Assembly (NCBI RefSeq): GCF_023516615.1
Contig: NZ_JAMGBF010000032.1
Coordinates: 1 to 51,455, forward strand
Reading direction: 5' to 3'
Origin: Streptomyces panaciradicis
GTDB lineage: Bacteria; Actinomycetota; Actinomycetes; Streptomycetales; Streptomycetaceae
Length of the DNA: 51,455 bases
A model generated the notes under the pieces. The model worked only from the letters and a program-made list of their open reading frames with translations, was not told where the DNA came from and did no database searches. The position numbers and the translations under genes were made by a program. Positions 15,637 to 23,173 of this stretch are shown piece by piece; positions within the stretch are counted from its first letter, which is position 1; each line of letters starts with the position of its first letter.

Positions 15637-17742
15637 ATGACCACGGAACCGCGGCACGCCTCTTTTCCGCCACGCCCGTCCCGTCCACCGACGGTGGGGA
15701 CCGAGGGCTCCGAGGCGCAGAGCGAGACCGCTGCGGCGACCGGTGGGGCGGGCCCCGACGCGTCGCCGGGCGGCGGGAGAAACGGGAGTGCGGTGTCCGG
15801 CGGCGAGGGTTCACGACCGGTGTCCGACAGGTCCGGCGGGCGTTCCCCCGCCGAAGCGGCGGCGTTCGGCCCCACCGGCGTGTGGTCGCCCTGGCGCAAC
15901 GCCGAGCCCTTCGAGGCGTTCGGAACCCGCACGCCGCCCACCGGCAGAGCGGGCACGGGAGCACCGGCGGACCCGGCGTCCACGCGACCGACCCCGGACG
16001 GCAGGGGCGACGCCCCCCGCCCGGAGGCAGCGGCACGCCCCCAGACCCCGCCGCCGCCCCAGGCGTCGGCGCGCTTCCCGGACACCCCGCCGGCCGTCGG
16101 CCGGAACCAGGAAGCGACGCCCCCGGCGAAGCCCCGCACCCCACCGGCCCCGCCACGCCCCACGACACCCCCGACACGAGACGCATCGAGTCCACCCCGG
16201 ACCTCGGGCTCGTCGGCGCCGCCCATGTCGGAGGCCCGCGCGTCCTCGACCGGTCCGACGCAGCCACGTCCCGCGTCCGGGCCGGCGCGGACCCCGGGCT
16301 CGCCGATGCCGCAGGCCCGCCCTTCGTCCGCGAGTCCGACCCCGCAGGCGCGTCCGGCGTCGGGTTCGTCGGCGCCGCCCATGCCCGAGGCCCGACCGTC
16401 TTCGGCGGGTCCGGCTCAGTCGCGTCCCGCGTCCGGGCCGTCCGGGCCGGCGCGGACCTCCGGCACCACGCCGCCCATGCCCGCGGACCGACCGTCTTCC
16501 GTGAGGCCCATGCCTCAAGCGCGCCCGGAGTCGACCGCGTCCGGTGCGGAGCGGGCGTCGGGTTCGTCGGCGCCGCCCATGCCCGACGCTCGTCCGTCCT
16601 CGGCCGGTCCGATGCCCCCGACGCCGCCTGCGTCCGGGGCCGCCGGGGTGTCCGGTGGCCGGGTGGCGGGTTCGGGCGTGCCGCCCGTGCCCGGAACCCG
16701 CCCGGGCCCCGGCCCGGACCCAGCCGCCCCACGGCGCACCGGCGCCGCTCCCGTCGGCGCCCCACGCCATCCGTCGGCCGGCCCGCGCCCCACCCACCCT
16801 CCGGTGCCTCCCATGCCCTCCGCGCGGCCGGGGTCCGGGGTGGTGGCGGGTGTGACTCCCGATCCGGCGTTGTCGTGGAGTGCGCCGATGGCCCCCGGCG
16901 GGGAGGCCGGGAGCATGCGGCCCGTGGTGTCGTTCGGGGAGCCCGAGGGGTACGACGAGCGGGTTCGGCCGCGGCCGCTCGGCGGGCGGGTGCGCTCGCG
17001 GACCCTCGCCGTCGCCACCTGCCTCGTACTGGGGCTGGGCCTCATCGGCGGTGCCGTGACCGGGAGCTGGCTGCTCGGCGGCTCCGGGGACGGCGGAGCC
17101 GAGGGCACGTTCGTCACGGCCCGCGGACTGTGGCACAGCGTGCCCGTGGACCGGCTGTTCCCACAGACCGTGCTGGGCACGGGAGCGGGCCCCGGCGGCG
17201 CCGACCGCACGTGGACGCGCATAGCCGTCGCCCCGGACAGCGGCTGCAAGGACGCCTTCGACCCACTGCTCGCCAAGGCGCTCGCGCCCGTCGGCTGCGA
17301 ACGACTGGTACGGGCCACGTACACCGACGCCACCCAGAGCTTCGTCACCACCGTCGGCCTGCTGTTCACCAAGGGCGACCAGGCCGCCATGTCCTCCCTC
17401 GCCAAGCGCTTCCGGGACGACGGCCTCGGCGACCGCGCCGACCTCATGCCCCGCCCCTACGCCGCGCAGGACACGGCCGCCGCCCGCTTCGGCCCCGGAC
17501 AGCGCGCCTCGTGGACGATCTCGGTCCTCGACGACGCCCCCGTCGTGGTCTACGCCGTCTCCGGCTGGGCCGACGGCCGCACCGTCGACACCCCGCAGCC
17601 CGCCGACCAGGCAACCCAGTCCGGCGCCGGCACGGCCCCCGCCCAGGCCGGCCTCGGCAACGAGGCACAGGGCCTCGCCGACCGCATCGAACGCGCCCTG
17701 CGCAAGGACATCGCCGGCCCGGCCACGGAGCAGCCCTCATGA
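15637..17742 (+). CDS. Proline-rich single-pass membrane protein paired with mycosin-like protease
   Basis: A 701-residue protein of unknown function. Residues about 1-450 are a low-complexity, Pro/Ser/Ala/Arg-rich cytoplasmic region with imperfect repeats of the type SGSSAPPMPEARPSSAGP. One transmembrane helix follows near 455-478 (TLAVATCLVLGLGLIGGAVTGSWLLGG), then an extracytoplasmic domain of about 220 residues (TARGLWHSVPVDRLFPQTVLGTG onward, with Cys in DSGCKDAF and PVGCERL that could form a disulfide). Its stop overlaps the ATG of the protease (ATGA), so the two are made together. The frame is open upstream to 15481, but ATG 15637 follows a G-rich ribosome-site-like run and is preferred. 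The repeats make the region prone to length change between strains. Confidence 0.75.
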   Translation: MTTEPRHASFPPRPSRPPTVGTEGSEAQSETAAATGGAGPDASPGGGRNGSAVSGGEGSRPVSDRSGGRSPAEAAAFGPTGVWSPWRNAEPFEAFGTRTPPTGRAGTGAPADPASTRPTPDGRGDAPRPEAAARPQTPPPPQASARFPDTPPAVGRNQEATPPAKPRTPPAPPRPTTPPTRDASSPPRTSGSSAPPMSEARASSTGPTQPRPASGPARTPGSPMPQARPSSASPTPQARPASGSSAPPMPEARPSSAGPAQSRPASGPSGPARTSGTTPPMPADRPSSVRPMPQARPESTASGAERASGSSAPPMPDARPSSAGPMPPTPPASGAAGVSGGRVAGSGVPPVPGTRPGPGPDPAAPRRTGAAPVGAPRHPSAGPRPTHPPVPPMPSARPGSGVVAGVTPDPALSWSAPMAPGGEAGSMRPVVSFGEPEGYDERVRPRPLGGRVRSRTLAVATCLVLGLGLIGGAVTGSWLLGGSGDGGAEGTFVTARGLWHSVPVDRLFPQTVLGTGAGPGGADRTWTRIAVAPDSGCKDAFDPLLAKALAPVGCERLVRATYTDATQSFVTTVGLLFTKGDQAAMSSLAKRFRDDGLGDRADLMPRPYAAQDTAAARFGPGQRASWTISVLDDAPVVVYAVSGWADGRTVDTPQPADQATQSGAGTAPAQAGLGNEAQGLADRIERALRKDIAGPATEQPS
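16200..16650 (+). repeat. Imperfect intragenic repeats in the Pro-rich domain
   Basis: The nucleotide block GGTTCGTCGGCGCCGCCCAT occurs at about 16362 and 16558, with a near copy (GGCTCGTCGGCGCCGCCCAT) at about 16206. Each codes for GSSAPPM followed by (P/S)(E/D)AR and a Ser-rich segment. Spacings are unequal (about 157 and 196 bp), so the repeats have drifted. Confidence 0.7.
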
Positions 17743-18935
17743 ACCCCCGTACCGGAAACCGCCGTACCGGATACCGCCGTACCGGAGCCATGGGTCTCCT
17801 CCTCGCCGGCTCCCTGGTGCTGGTGCCGTCCACCTCCGCGCACGCCGACGGCATACGCGGTCAGGAGTGGGCCCTGGACGCCATGCACACCCAGCAGGCC
17901 TGGCAGACCACCAAGGGCAGGGGCGTCACCGTCGCCGTCCTGGACACCGGCGTCGAGGCCGACCACCCCGACCTCGTCGGCAACGTCCTGGCCGCCAAGG
18001 ACATGATCGGCTTCGGGGCGCAGGAGGGGGACCGCGCCTGGGCCCGGCACGGGACCGCGATGGCCGGCATCATCGCCGGCCACGGACACGGCCCCGGCAA
18101 CGCCGACGGCGTCATGGGCATCGCCCCCGAGGCCAAGATCCTGCCGGTGCGGGTGATCCTGGAGGACGGCGACAGCGCCCGCGGCAAGGCCCGCTCCACC
18201 CGGGGCAACGCGCTCGCCGAGGGCATCCGCTGGGCCGCCGACCACGGCGCCGACGTCATCAACCTCTCCCTGGGCGACGACTCGGCCTCCGCCCACCCCG
18301 AGCCCGCCGAGGACGAGGCGATCCAGTACGCCCTCAAGAAGAACGTCACCGTCGTCGCCTCCGCCGGCAACGGCGGCAAGAAGGGCGACCACGTCTCCTA
18401 CCCCGCCGCCTACCCGGGCGTCATCGCGGCGACCGCCGTGGACCGCTTCGGCGCCCGCGCGGACTTCTCCACCCGCCGCTGGTACGCCACGGTCAGCGCC
18501 CCCGGCGACGACGTCGTCATCGCCGACCCCGACCACAAGTACTACGAGGGCTGGGGCACCAGCGCGGCCTCGGCCTTCGTCTCGGGCGCCGTGGCACTCG
18601 TCAAGGCGGCCCACCCGGGCCTGACCCCGGCCCAGGTCAAGCAGCTCCTGGAGGACACCGCCCGCGACGCCCCGGCCGGCGGACGCGACGACTCCCGCGG
18701 CTTCGGCATGGTCGACCCGGCCGCCGCGATCAAGGCCGCAGGCCGCCTGAAGCCGAAGGACCTGCGGGCGGTCGCCTCCACCGACAAGTACTTCGGCCCC
18801 GGCCCGGACGCCGCCGAGTCCGGCGACGACACCAGCGACTGGGCCGCCCCGCTCGCGGGCGGCCTCGGCGGCGTCCTGCTCGTCGCCGCCGTGGTGCTCT
18901 GGCGCGGCCGCCGCCCCCGCCCCGAGAGCGTCTAG
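17739..18935 (+). CDS. Mycosin-like S8 serine protease, membrane-anchored
   Basis: A 398-residue subtilisin-family protease. The triad is Asp69 (VAVLDTGVE), His104 (RHGTAMAGIIAG) and Ser275 (GTSAASAFVSG), with oxyanion Asn211 (SAGNGG). A signal peptide ends near STSAHA (residue 36), and a C-terminal helix near 372-388 is followed by an Arg-rich tail. This layout (secreted S8 domain plus C-terminal anchor) is that of mycosins, the proteases of type VII secretion loci, and of related actinobacterial homologues outside such loci. No EccC, EccB or WXG100 gene is present here. Its start overlaps the Pro-rich membrane protein stop by 4 bp, so they likely form a functional pair. The N-terminus carries a 15-bp triplicated unit. 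Confidence 0.88.
   Translation: MNPRTGNRRTGYRRTGAMGLLLAGSLVLVPSTSAHADGIRGQEWALDAMHTQQAWQTTKGRGVTVAVLDTGVEADHPDLVGNVLAAKDMIGFGAQEGDRAWARHGTAMAGIIAGHGHGPGNADGVMGIAPEAKILPVRVILEDGDSARGKARSTRGNALAEGIRWAADHGADVINLSLGDDSASAHPEPAEDEAIQYALKKNVTVVASAGNGGKKGDHVSYPAAYPGVIAATAVDRFGARADFSTRRWYATVSAPGDDVVIADPDHKYYEGWGTSAASAFVSGAVALVKAAHPGLTPAQVKQLLEDTARDAPAGGRDDSRGFGMVDPAAAIKAAGRLKPKDLRAVASTDKYFGPGPDAAESGDDTSDWAAPLAGGLGGVLLVAAVVLWRGRRPRPESV
17749..17789 (+). repeat. 15-bp tandem repeat at the 5' end of the protease gene
   Basis: GTACCGGAAACCGCC (17749-17763), GTACCGGATACCGCC (17764-17778) and the partial unit GTACCGGAGCC (17779-17789) follow head to tail and encode RTGNR-RTGYR-RTGA in the n-region of the signal peptide. 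In-frame slippage would change the number of positive charges before the hydrophobic core. Confidence 0.85.
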
Positions 18936-18947
18936 AGGCGGTGGCCG

Positions 18948-19952
18948 CTACGAGGTCGCGGTGGCCGCGGCGGACGGGGACGCCGATACCGACGCACCGT
19001 CACCGTCCCCGGTGAACACCGCCACCGCCGCCCTCGCCGCCGCCTCGACCAGCGAAATGCCCTTCGCCTGCGTCGAGTTGCCGTCGGACAGCACGGCCAC
19101 CAGGAACGTGCGGCCGCCCGCCGTGACCCGGCCGATGCTGTTGACGTCCCACAGTCCGGTGGTGCTGCGGGGCAGCCAGCCGTTCTTCAGCGCCCACGCC
19201 GTACCGTCCGCCGCGGCCGACACACCCCACTGCTGATCGGCCTCGATCCGCCCCATGAGCCCCCCCAGGTACGACCGTGAGGCGGCGGTCAGCTTCGAGT
19301 CCTCCCCGAACACCTGCCGCAGCAGGGTCAGTTGGTCGGCCGCCGTGGTCCGGGTCAGCCCCCACAGGGCGCCGTCACCGCCCTCGGTGCCGGTCAGCCC
19401 GAACCTCTTGTTCGCCGCGTCCAGCCCGTCGGCCCGCCCGATGACGTCCCACAGGGCGGAGGCCGACGCGTTGTCGCTGTTCTCGATCATCCTGGTGGCG
19501 TACGCCTTCTCGGCCGCCGTCAGACGGCGGTCCCCGTCCTGGGCCCGCAGCAGCAGCGCCGCGAGGATGTCGACCTTGACGATGCTCGCCGTGTCGAAGG
19601 CGCCGTCCCCGTACGCGGCGCTCTCGCCGGAGTCCAGGTCCAGCACCGCCACCGACACCGCCGCCCCGTCCTCGACGCTCAGCGACTCCATCGCCGCGCC
19701 GAGCAGCGCGTCGTGATCCACCGTCGGCTCCGCCACGGGCTCCACCGATTCCCTCCCGTCGGCCGTGGCCGAGGGGGAGGCCGACGCCCGCGACGATACG
19801 GGGGCCGTGCCGGAGTGCGCCTGCGCCTTCACGTACACCGTCCCCGCGGCGGTGAAGCCGACCACGGCGACCACGGCGAGGGCGGTACCGAGCAGCGGAC
19901 GGGTCCGGGAGGGGCGGGCGCGGCGGCCGCGGCGGGCTCTGGGGGACTCCAT
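18948..19952 (-). CDS. Membrane-anchored serine hydrolase of the beta-lactamase/PBP-like fold
   Basis: The 334-residue protein has an Arg-rich cytoplasmic start, one transmembrane segment at about 20-40 (LLGTALAVVAVVGFTAAGTVYV) and a Ser/Ala linker. The catalytic domain has the class A layout: Ser123-x-x-Lys126 (TASIVKVD), Ser159-Asp160-Asn161 (ENSDNAS) and a third motif Lys256-Asn-Gly (ALKNGWLP) in place of KTG. I did not find the class A Glu166-type omega-loop glutamate, so hydrolysis of beta-lactams is not assured. A cell-wall or unknown esterase role is equally possible. It ends with a low-complexity Ala/Ser/Thr tail. It converges with the protease gene, 12 bp apart. Confidence 0.8.
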   Translation of the reverse strand: MESPRARRGRRARPSRTRPLLGTALAVVAVVGFTAAGTVYVKAQAHSGTAPVSSRASASPSATADGRESVEPVAEPTVDHDALLGAAMESLSVEDGAAVSVAVLDLDSGESAAYGDGAFDTASIVKVDILAALLLRAQDGDRRLTAAEKAYATRMIENSDNASASALWDVIGRADGLDAANKRFGLTGTEGGDGALWGLTRTTAADQLTLLRQVFGEDSKLTAASRSYLGGLMGRIEADQQWGVSAAADGTAWALKNGWLPRSTTGLWDVNSIGRVTAGGRTFLVAVLSDGNSTQAKGISLVEAAARAAVAVFTGDGDGASVSASPSAAATATS

Positions 19953-20106
19953 GCCCGCGATGCTCGGGGCGGCGACTGTGCGCGCCGTAAGACGGACGTG
20001 AGATCCACGTCAGGGAAATCTGAGAAAGCCGTGAAGGCGGTGAACGCCCGGTTTCCGGGGCCGCACAAGCCCAGCAGCATTCCCCCGTACCCGCCCTATA
20101 GGGTCG

Positions 20107-20841
20107 GTGACCGTGGCGAACAAGAACATTCCCGACCCCGGCTTCTCCGACGACGACGGCTCCGCCGACCCCCGGCTGAGCGCCGCGCTCGCCGCCTGGG
20201 CCGCGGACCGCACCGCGCTGGGACCGGTCCTGGAGGCGCTCAAGGGCGCCCGGCTGCTGGTCCCCGTCGTGGCCGTGCTCGGCGAGGTCGAGGAGGACGA
20301 GAACGGGCTGCGCCGCGAGAAGACCTCCGACATGGCCGTGCCCACCCTCAGGGCCGGGAACCGCACCGCGCTGCCGGCCTTCACCTCCACCGAGTCGCTG
20401 GCCCGCTGGGACCCGGCGGCGCGCCCCGTCGCCGTACCCCTGCACCAGGCGCTGCAGGCCGCCGCGCACGAGAAGGCGGACACGGTGCTGCTGGACATGG
20501 CCGGACCGGTGCCCTTCGAGCTGACGGGACCGGCCCTGCTCGCGCTCGCCGAGGGCCGTACGACCACCGACCCGCTCGCCGACCCGGCCGTGCGGGAGGC
20601 GGTACGGGCCGCGGTCGCCGCCGAGTCCGCCGTGCTCAGCGCCTACCTCGGGCCCGGGCAGGCCGACGGCACCCTGGCCCTCGTGCTGGAGGAGTCCGCC
20701 GCTCCGGCCGAGGCCGCGCGGGCCGTCGCCGAGCGGCTCGCCGGTGACGACACACTGAGGGCCCGCCTGGTGCGCGGCCTCGACCTGGCACTGCTGCCGG
20801 CCGGGACGACGCCTCCGGGCGAGCCCCTGTACGTGCGCTGA
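20107..20841 (+). CDS. SseB family protein
   Basis: About 244 residues with the SseB N-terminal domain: LLVPVVAVLGEVEEDENGLRR, TSDMAVPTLRAGNRTALPAFTSTESLARW and PAARPVAVPLHQALQAAAHEKADTVLLDMAGP are the conserved blocks. A second, less conserved domain follows. Function is not established in actinobacteria. Either GTG 20107 or GTG 20113 (giving MANKNIPD) could be the start, and neither has a good Shine-Dalgarno. A palindrome CCCTATAGGG at 20094-20103 contains a TATAGG -10-like hexamer only a few bases upstream, so transcription may begin at or next to the start codon. The gene converges with the DUF1844 gene 21 bp away. Confidence 0.8.
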   Translation: MTVANKNIPDPGFSDDDGSADPRLSAALAAWAADRTALGPVLEALKGARLLVPVVAVLGEVEEDENGLRREKTSDMAVPTLRAGNRTALPAFTSTESLARWDPAARPVAVPLHQALQAAAHEKADTVLLDMAGPVPFELTGPALLALAEGRTTTDPLADPAVREAVRAAVAAESAVLSAYLGPGQADGTLALVLEESAAPAEAARAVAERLAGDDTLRARLVRGLDLALLPAGTTPPGEPLYVR

Positions 20842-20862
20842 CCTGATCGCCGCAGAGCCGGC

Positions 20863-21234
20863 CTACTTGCCGTAGACCGGGCCCGTGTACTTCTCGCCCG
20901 GCCCCTGGCCCGGCTCGTCGGGCACGAGCGAGGCCTCGCGGAAGGCCAGCTGCAGCGACTTCAGGCCGTCGCGCAGCGGGGCGGCGTGGAAGGAGCTGAT
21001 CTCCGTCGCGGAGGCGTCCAGCAGACCGGCGAGGGCCGAGACCAGCTTGCGGGCCTCGTCCAGGTCCTTGTACTTGTCGCCCTCCTCGGTCAGGCCCAGC
21101 TTCACCGCGGCGGCGCTCATCAGGTTGACGGCGACCGTCACGATCACCTCGACCGCGGGCACCTCGGCGATGTCGCGGGTCATGGCGTCGAAGTCGGCGG
21201 GGGACTCGGGGGACTCAGGAGGGGTGTCACTCAT
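20863..21234 (-). CDS. DUF1844 domain-containing protein
   Basis: A 123-residue protein matching DUF1844: DIAEVPAVEVIVTVAVNLMSAAAVKLGL, then DEARKLVSALAGLLDA and PLRDGLKSLQLAFREAS. Function is unknown; in actinobacteria the gene is regularly located beside infC, as here, where it is transcribed divergently from the ribosomal operon. I prefer ATG 21234 (MSDTPPESP) to the upstream GTG. TATCGT lies about 8 bp upstream of that ATG, consistent with a leaderless transcript. The first 17 residues are a Pro/Ser/Glu-rich disordered lead. Confidence 0.85.
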   Translation of the reverse strand: MSDTPPESPESPADFDAMTRDIAEVPAVEVIVTVAVNLMSAAAVKLGLTEEGDKYKDLDEARKLVSALAGLLDASATEISSFHAAPLRDGLKSLQLAFREASLVPDEPGQGPGEKYTGPVYGK

Positions 21235-21265
21235 GCCCCACACGATAGGGCCCGGTGCACGCCGG

Positions 21266-21295
21266 TTCGCACCACCCCCGGACAGCTGCTAACCT
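21266..21295 (+). promoter_or_regulatory. Possible promoter of the infC-rpmI-rplT operon
   Basis: TTCGCA at 21266-21271 and TAACCT at 21290-21295 are separated by 18 bp, upstream of the structured leader. The -10 is reasonable and the -35 is weak, so this is a suggestion. It would give a leader of about 300 nt before infC. Confidence 0.35.
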
Positions 21296-21301
21296 TGTGT
21301 G

Positions 21302-21608
21302 ACGACCGGCTGGACACACCAGCAAGACCCTGTGCCCGGCCCACAAGTGGAGGCTCCGATCTCCCACCCGACCGCCCTCCGGGACGGCGGGTCACCCCGG
21401 TCAGGCGGCCACCATCGTTCCGTACGGACGATGGAGTCGCCCGAAAGCGCGCCCCGCGATCATCGCGGCGGTGCTCCGGCAGTGTATTTGGAGCCCCGCC
21501 TGTGATCGTCCGGGGCATTTTTTGTGCTTCGGCGCGGTTAGGTCTGTCGAAAAGAGACAAACACGGCCGTCCGCCAGATGGTCGTGTGGTGCTAACCGAG
21601 GAGGATCC
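21302..21608 (+). promoter_or_regulatory. Structured infC leader with terminator-like attenuator (L20-leader analogue?)
   Basis: The interval before infC is rich in RNA structure. A long hairpin is 21412-21418/21428-21434 (CCATCGT/ACGATGG), whose inner TCCGTACGGA extends it. Another is 21454-21460/21462-21468 (CCGCGAT/ATCGCGG). GCTCC 21473-21477 can pair with GGAGC 21490-21494. A terminator stem is GCCCCG 21493-21498/CGGGGC 21511-21516, followed by ATTTTTT at 21517-21523. GCCCCG also occurs at 21451-21456, so CGGGGC has two possible partners. The GCTCC/GGAGC helix overlaps the terminator's 5' arm, which is the logic of attenuation. In Bacillus this operon is controlled by an L20-binding leader; whether L20 acts here is inference. 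Confidence 0.6.
21493..21523 (+). terminator. Intrinsic terminator inside the infC leader
   Basis: A 6-bp GC stem (21493-21498 with 21511-21516), a 12-nt loop and an immediate ATTTTTT. Such a T-run is rare in this GC-rich window. It lies 85 nt before the infC start, so it can only make sense as a conditional terminator (attenuator), unless infC has a promoter further downstream. Confidence 0.65.
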
Positions 21609-22286
21609 ATCAGCGCCGAGCCCCGCATCAACGACCGGATTCGCGTTCCCGAGGTGCGACTTGTCGGTCCCAGTGGCGAGCAGGTGGGCATCGTCCCGCT
21701 GGCCAAGGCACTGGAGCTTGCCCAGGAGTACGACCTCGATCTCGTCGAGGTAGCGGCGAACGCCCGTCCGCCCGTGTGCAAGCTCATGGACTACGGGAAG
21801 TTCAAGTACGAGTCGGCCATGAAGGCCCGTGAGGCGCGCAAGAACCAGGCGCACACGGTCATCAAGGAGATGAAGCTCCGGCCGAAGATCGACCCGCACG
21901 ACTATGACACCAAGAAGGGTCACGTCGTCCGGTTCCTCAAGCAGGGCGACAAGGTCAAGATCACGATCATGTTCCGTGGTCGCGAGCAGTCCCGGCCCGA
22001 GCTGGGCTACCGACTGCTGCAGCGTCTCGCGGAGGATGTGGCCGACCTCGGGTTCGTGGAGTCGAACCCGAAGCAGGACGGCCGCAACATGATCATGGTT
22101 CTCGGTCCGCACAAGAAGAAGACCGAGGCGATGGCCGAGGCCCGCCAGGCGCAGGAAGCCCGCAAGGCCGAGGCGAAGGCGAACCCGGGCAAGTCGCAGA
22201 ACGCGGCGGACCCGGACGCTGTGAACGCCGAGACGCACGACGAGGCGCACGACGAGGCCCCTGCCGAGGCTTCCGCCGAGGCGTGA
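21609..22286 (+). CDS. infC: Translation initiation factor IF-3 (apparent ATC start)
   Basis: IF3 binds the 30S subunit and enforces correct start-codon selection. Family sequence begins at [19 protein letters not shown] and includes [24 protein letters not shown] and [25 protein letters not shown]. The last 45 residues are an Ala/Glu-rich extension usual in actinomycetes. No ATG or GTG exists in frame near the start; the next candidates upstream lie in the leader hairpins. GAGGAGG at 21598-21604 sits 4 nt before ATC 21609, immediately ahead of the Ser-Ala codons, so ATC is the likely start. Enterobacterial infC uses AUU so that IF3 represses its own synthesis; AUC here would serve the same role. 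First gene of infC-rpmI-rplT. Confidence 0.9.
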   Translation: MSAEPRINDRIRVPEVRLVGPSGEQVGIVPLAKALELAQEYDLDLVEVAANARPPVCKLMDYGKFKYESAMKAREARKNQAHTVIKEMKLRPKIDPHDYDTKKGHVVRFLKQGDKVKITIMFRGREQSRPELGYRLLQRLAEDVADLGFVESNPKQDGRNMIMVLGPHKKKTEAMAEARQAQEARKAEAKANPGKSQNAADPDAVNAETHDEAHDEAPAEASAEA

Positions 22287-22291
22287 TCCCG

Positions 22292-22367
22292 GGGGACGCC
22301 ACGTCCCCAAGGATGTAACCGATACAAGAGCGACGTTCCGACGTGCCCGGTTTTCGTGACCGGGCAC
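22292..22367 (+). promoter_or_regulatory. Two hairpins in the infC-rpmI interval, possible L20/L35 control site
   Basis: Perfect stems occur at 22292-22298/22302-22308 (GGGGACG-CCA-CGTCCCC) and 22343-22351/22359-22367 (GTGCCCGGT, 7-nt loop, ACCGGGCAC). The second ends 15 bases before the GAGGAG ribosome site of rpmI. In E. coli L20 represses translation at the rpmI start region; these stems could be an analogous site, processing sites or a partial terminator. Confidence 0.5.
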
Positions 22368-22399
22368 CGGAGCGCCACCGACGAGGAGATAACGGCGCT

Positions 22400-22594
22400 A
22401 TGCCGAAGAACAAGTCGCACAGCGGTGCCAGCAAGCGCTTCAAGGTCACCGGCTCCGGCAAGGTGCTCCGTGAGCGCGCCGGCAAGCGCCACCTGCTCGA
22501 GCACAAGTCGTCCCGCGTGACGCGTCGCCTCACCGGCAACGCCGAGATGGCCCCGGGCGACGCCGCGAAGATCAAGAAGCTTCTCGGCAAGTGA
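22400..22594 (+). CDS. rpmI: 50S ribosomal protein L35
   Basis: This 64-residue, strongly basic protein is complete: [20 protein letters not shown], then KHKSS-type block [13 protein letters not shown] and the C-terminal [11 protein letters not shown] 22400 has GAGGAG upstream; the open frame begins earlier, but that part is the intergenic hairpin. It is the middle gene of the infC-rpmI-rplT operon and is expected to be co-translated at high level, in line with its biased codon use. Confidence 0.97.
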   Translation: MPKNKSHSGASKRFKVTGSGKVLRERAGKRHLLEHKSSRVTRRLTGNAEMAPGDAAKIKKLLGK

Positions 22595-22600
22595 CGTGCC

Positions 22601-22676
22601 CGGCGCTCCCCCCGAGCGCCGCGCGTCTGGACCGGGACCCCATCGATACCGGGCCGTGTGAGTCCCACCACGGCCC
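22601..22676 (+). promoter_or_regulatory. Two hairpins in the rpmI-rplT interval
   Basis: Stems are 22601-22607/22615-22621 (CGGCGCT, 7-nt loop, AGCGCCG) and 22651-22658/22669-22676 (GGGCCGTG, 10-nt loop, CACGGCCC). The second lies just upstream of the AAGGAG ribosome site of rplT. They may be RNA processing or translation-control elements. Confidence 0.45.
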
Positions 22677-22695
22677 CGCTACAAGGAGTTAACAA

Positions 22696-23079
22696 GTGGC
22701 ACGCGTCAAGCGGGCAGTCAACGCCCACAAGAAGCGCCGGGCGATCCTCGAGCAGGCCTCCGGCTACCGCGGTCAGCGTTCGCGCCTGTACCGCAAGGCC
22801 AAGGAGCAGGTCACCCACTCGCTGGTCTACAACTACAACGACCGCAAGAAGCGCAAGGGCGACTTCCGTCAGCTGTGGATCCAGCGCATCAACGCCGCTG
22901 CCCGCGCCAACGGCATCACGTACAACCGCTTCATTCAGGGTCTGAAGGCCGCGAACGTCGAGGTCGACCGCAAGATCCTGGCCGAGCTGGCCGTCAACGA
23001 CGCCACCGCGTTCGCCGCGCTGGTCGAGGTCGCCCAGAAGGCGCTGCCCGCCGACGTCAACGCCCCCAAGGCGGCCTGA
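22696..23079 (+). CDS. rplT: 50S ribosomal protein L20
   Basis: A complete 127-residue L20: [38 protein letters not shown], and [21 protein letters not shown] followed by [20 protein letters not shown]20 is an early 23S rRNA assembly protein and, in the organisms studied, the autogenous repressor of this operon. GTG 22696 is preceded by AAGGAG. A strong 14-bp hairpin directly downstream ends the operon. Confidence 0.97.
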   Translation: MARVKRAVNAHKKRRAILEQASGYRGQRSRLYRKAKEQVTHSLVYNYNDRKKRKGDFRQLWIQRINAAARANGITYNRFIQGLKAANVEVDRKILAELAVNDATAFAALVEVAQKALPADVNAPKAA

Positions 23080-23110
23080 CGCCGCGCTCGGCCCGAGCCG
23101 ACGTGACTGG

Positions 23111-23142
23111 ACGGACCCGCGGGCTGATGCCCGCGGGTCCGT
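23111..23142 (+). terminator. Terminator of the infC-rpmI-rplT operon
   Basis: Perfect inverted repeat: ACGGACCCGCGGGC (23111-23124), loop TGAT, GCCCGCGGGTCCGT (23129-23142). Fourteen paired bases 31 bp after the rplT stop make a strong factor-independent terminator in the Streptomyces style, without a U-tract. It also argues against a start of the next gene at GTG 23144. Confidence 0.85.
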
Positions 23143-23173
23143 TGTGCTGAGTGGAAACGAAGGTGAGCACCGC

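Noticed and set aside
18948..19952. Calling the serine hydrolase a class A beta-lactamase resistance gene
   Set aside because: SxxK and SDN are present, but the third motif is KNG and no omega-loop glutamate was found, so antibiotic hydrolysis is not supported.
21471..21608. GTG at 21471 as the infC start
   Set aside because: The added 46 residues would be encoded by the terminator hairpin and leader stems and resemble no IF3 N-terminus; a Shine-Dalgarno instead precedes ATC 21609.
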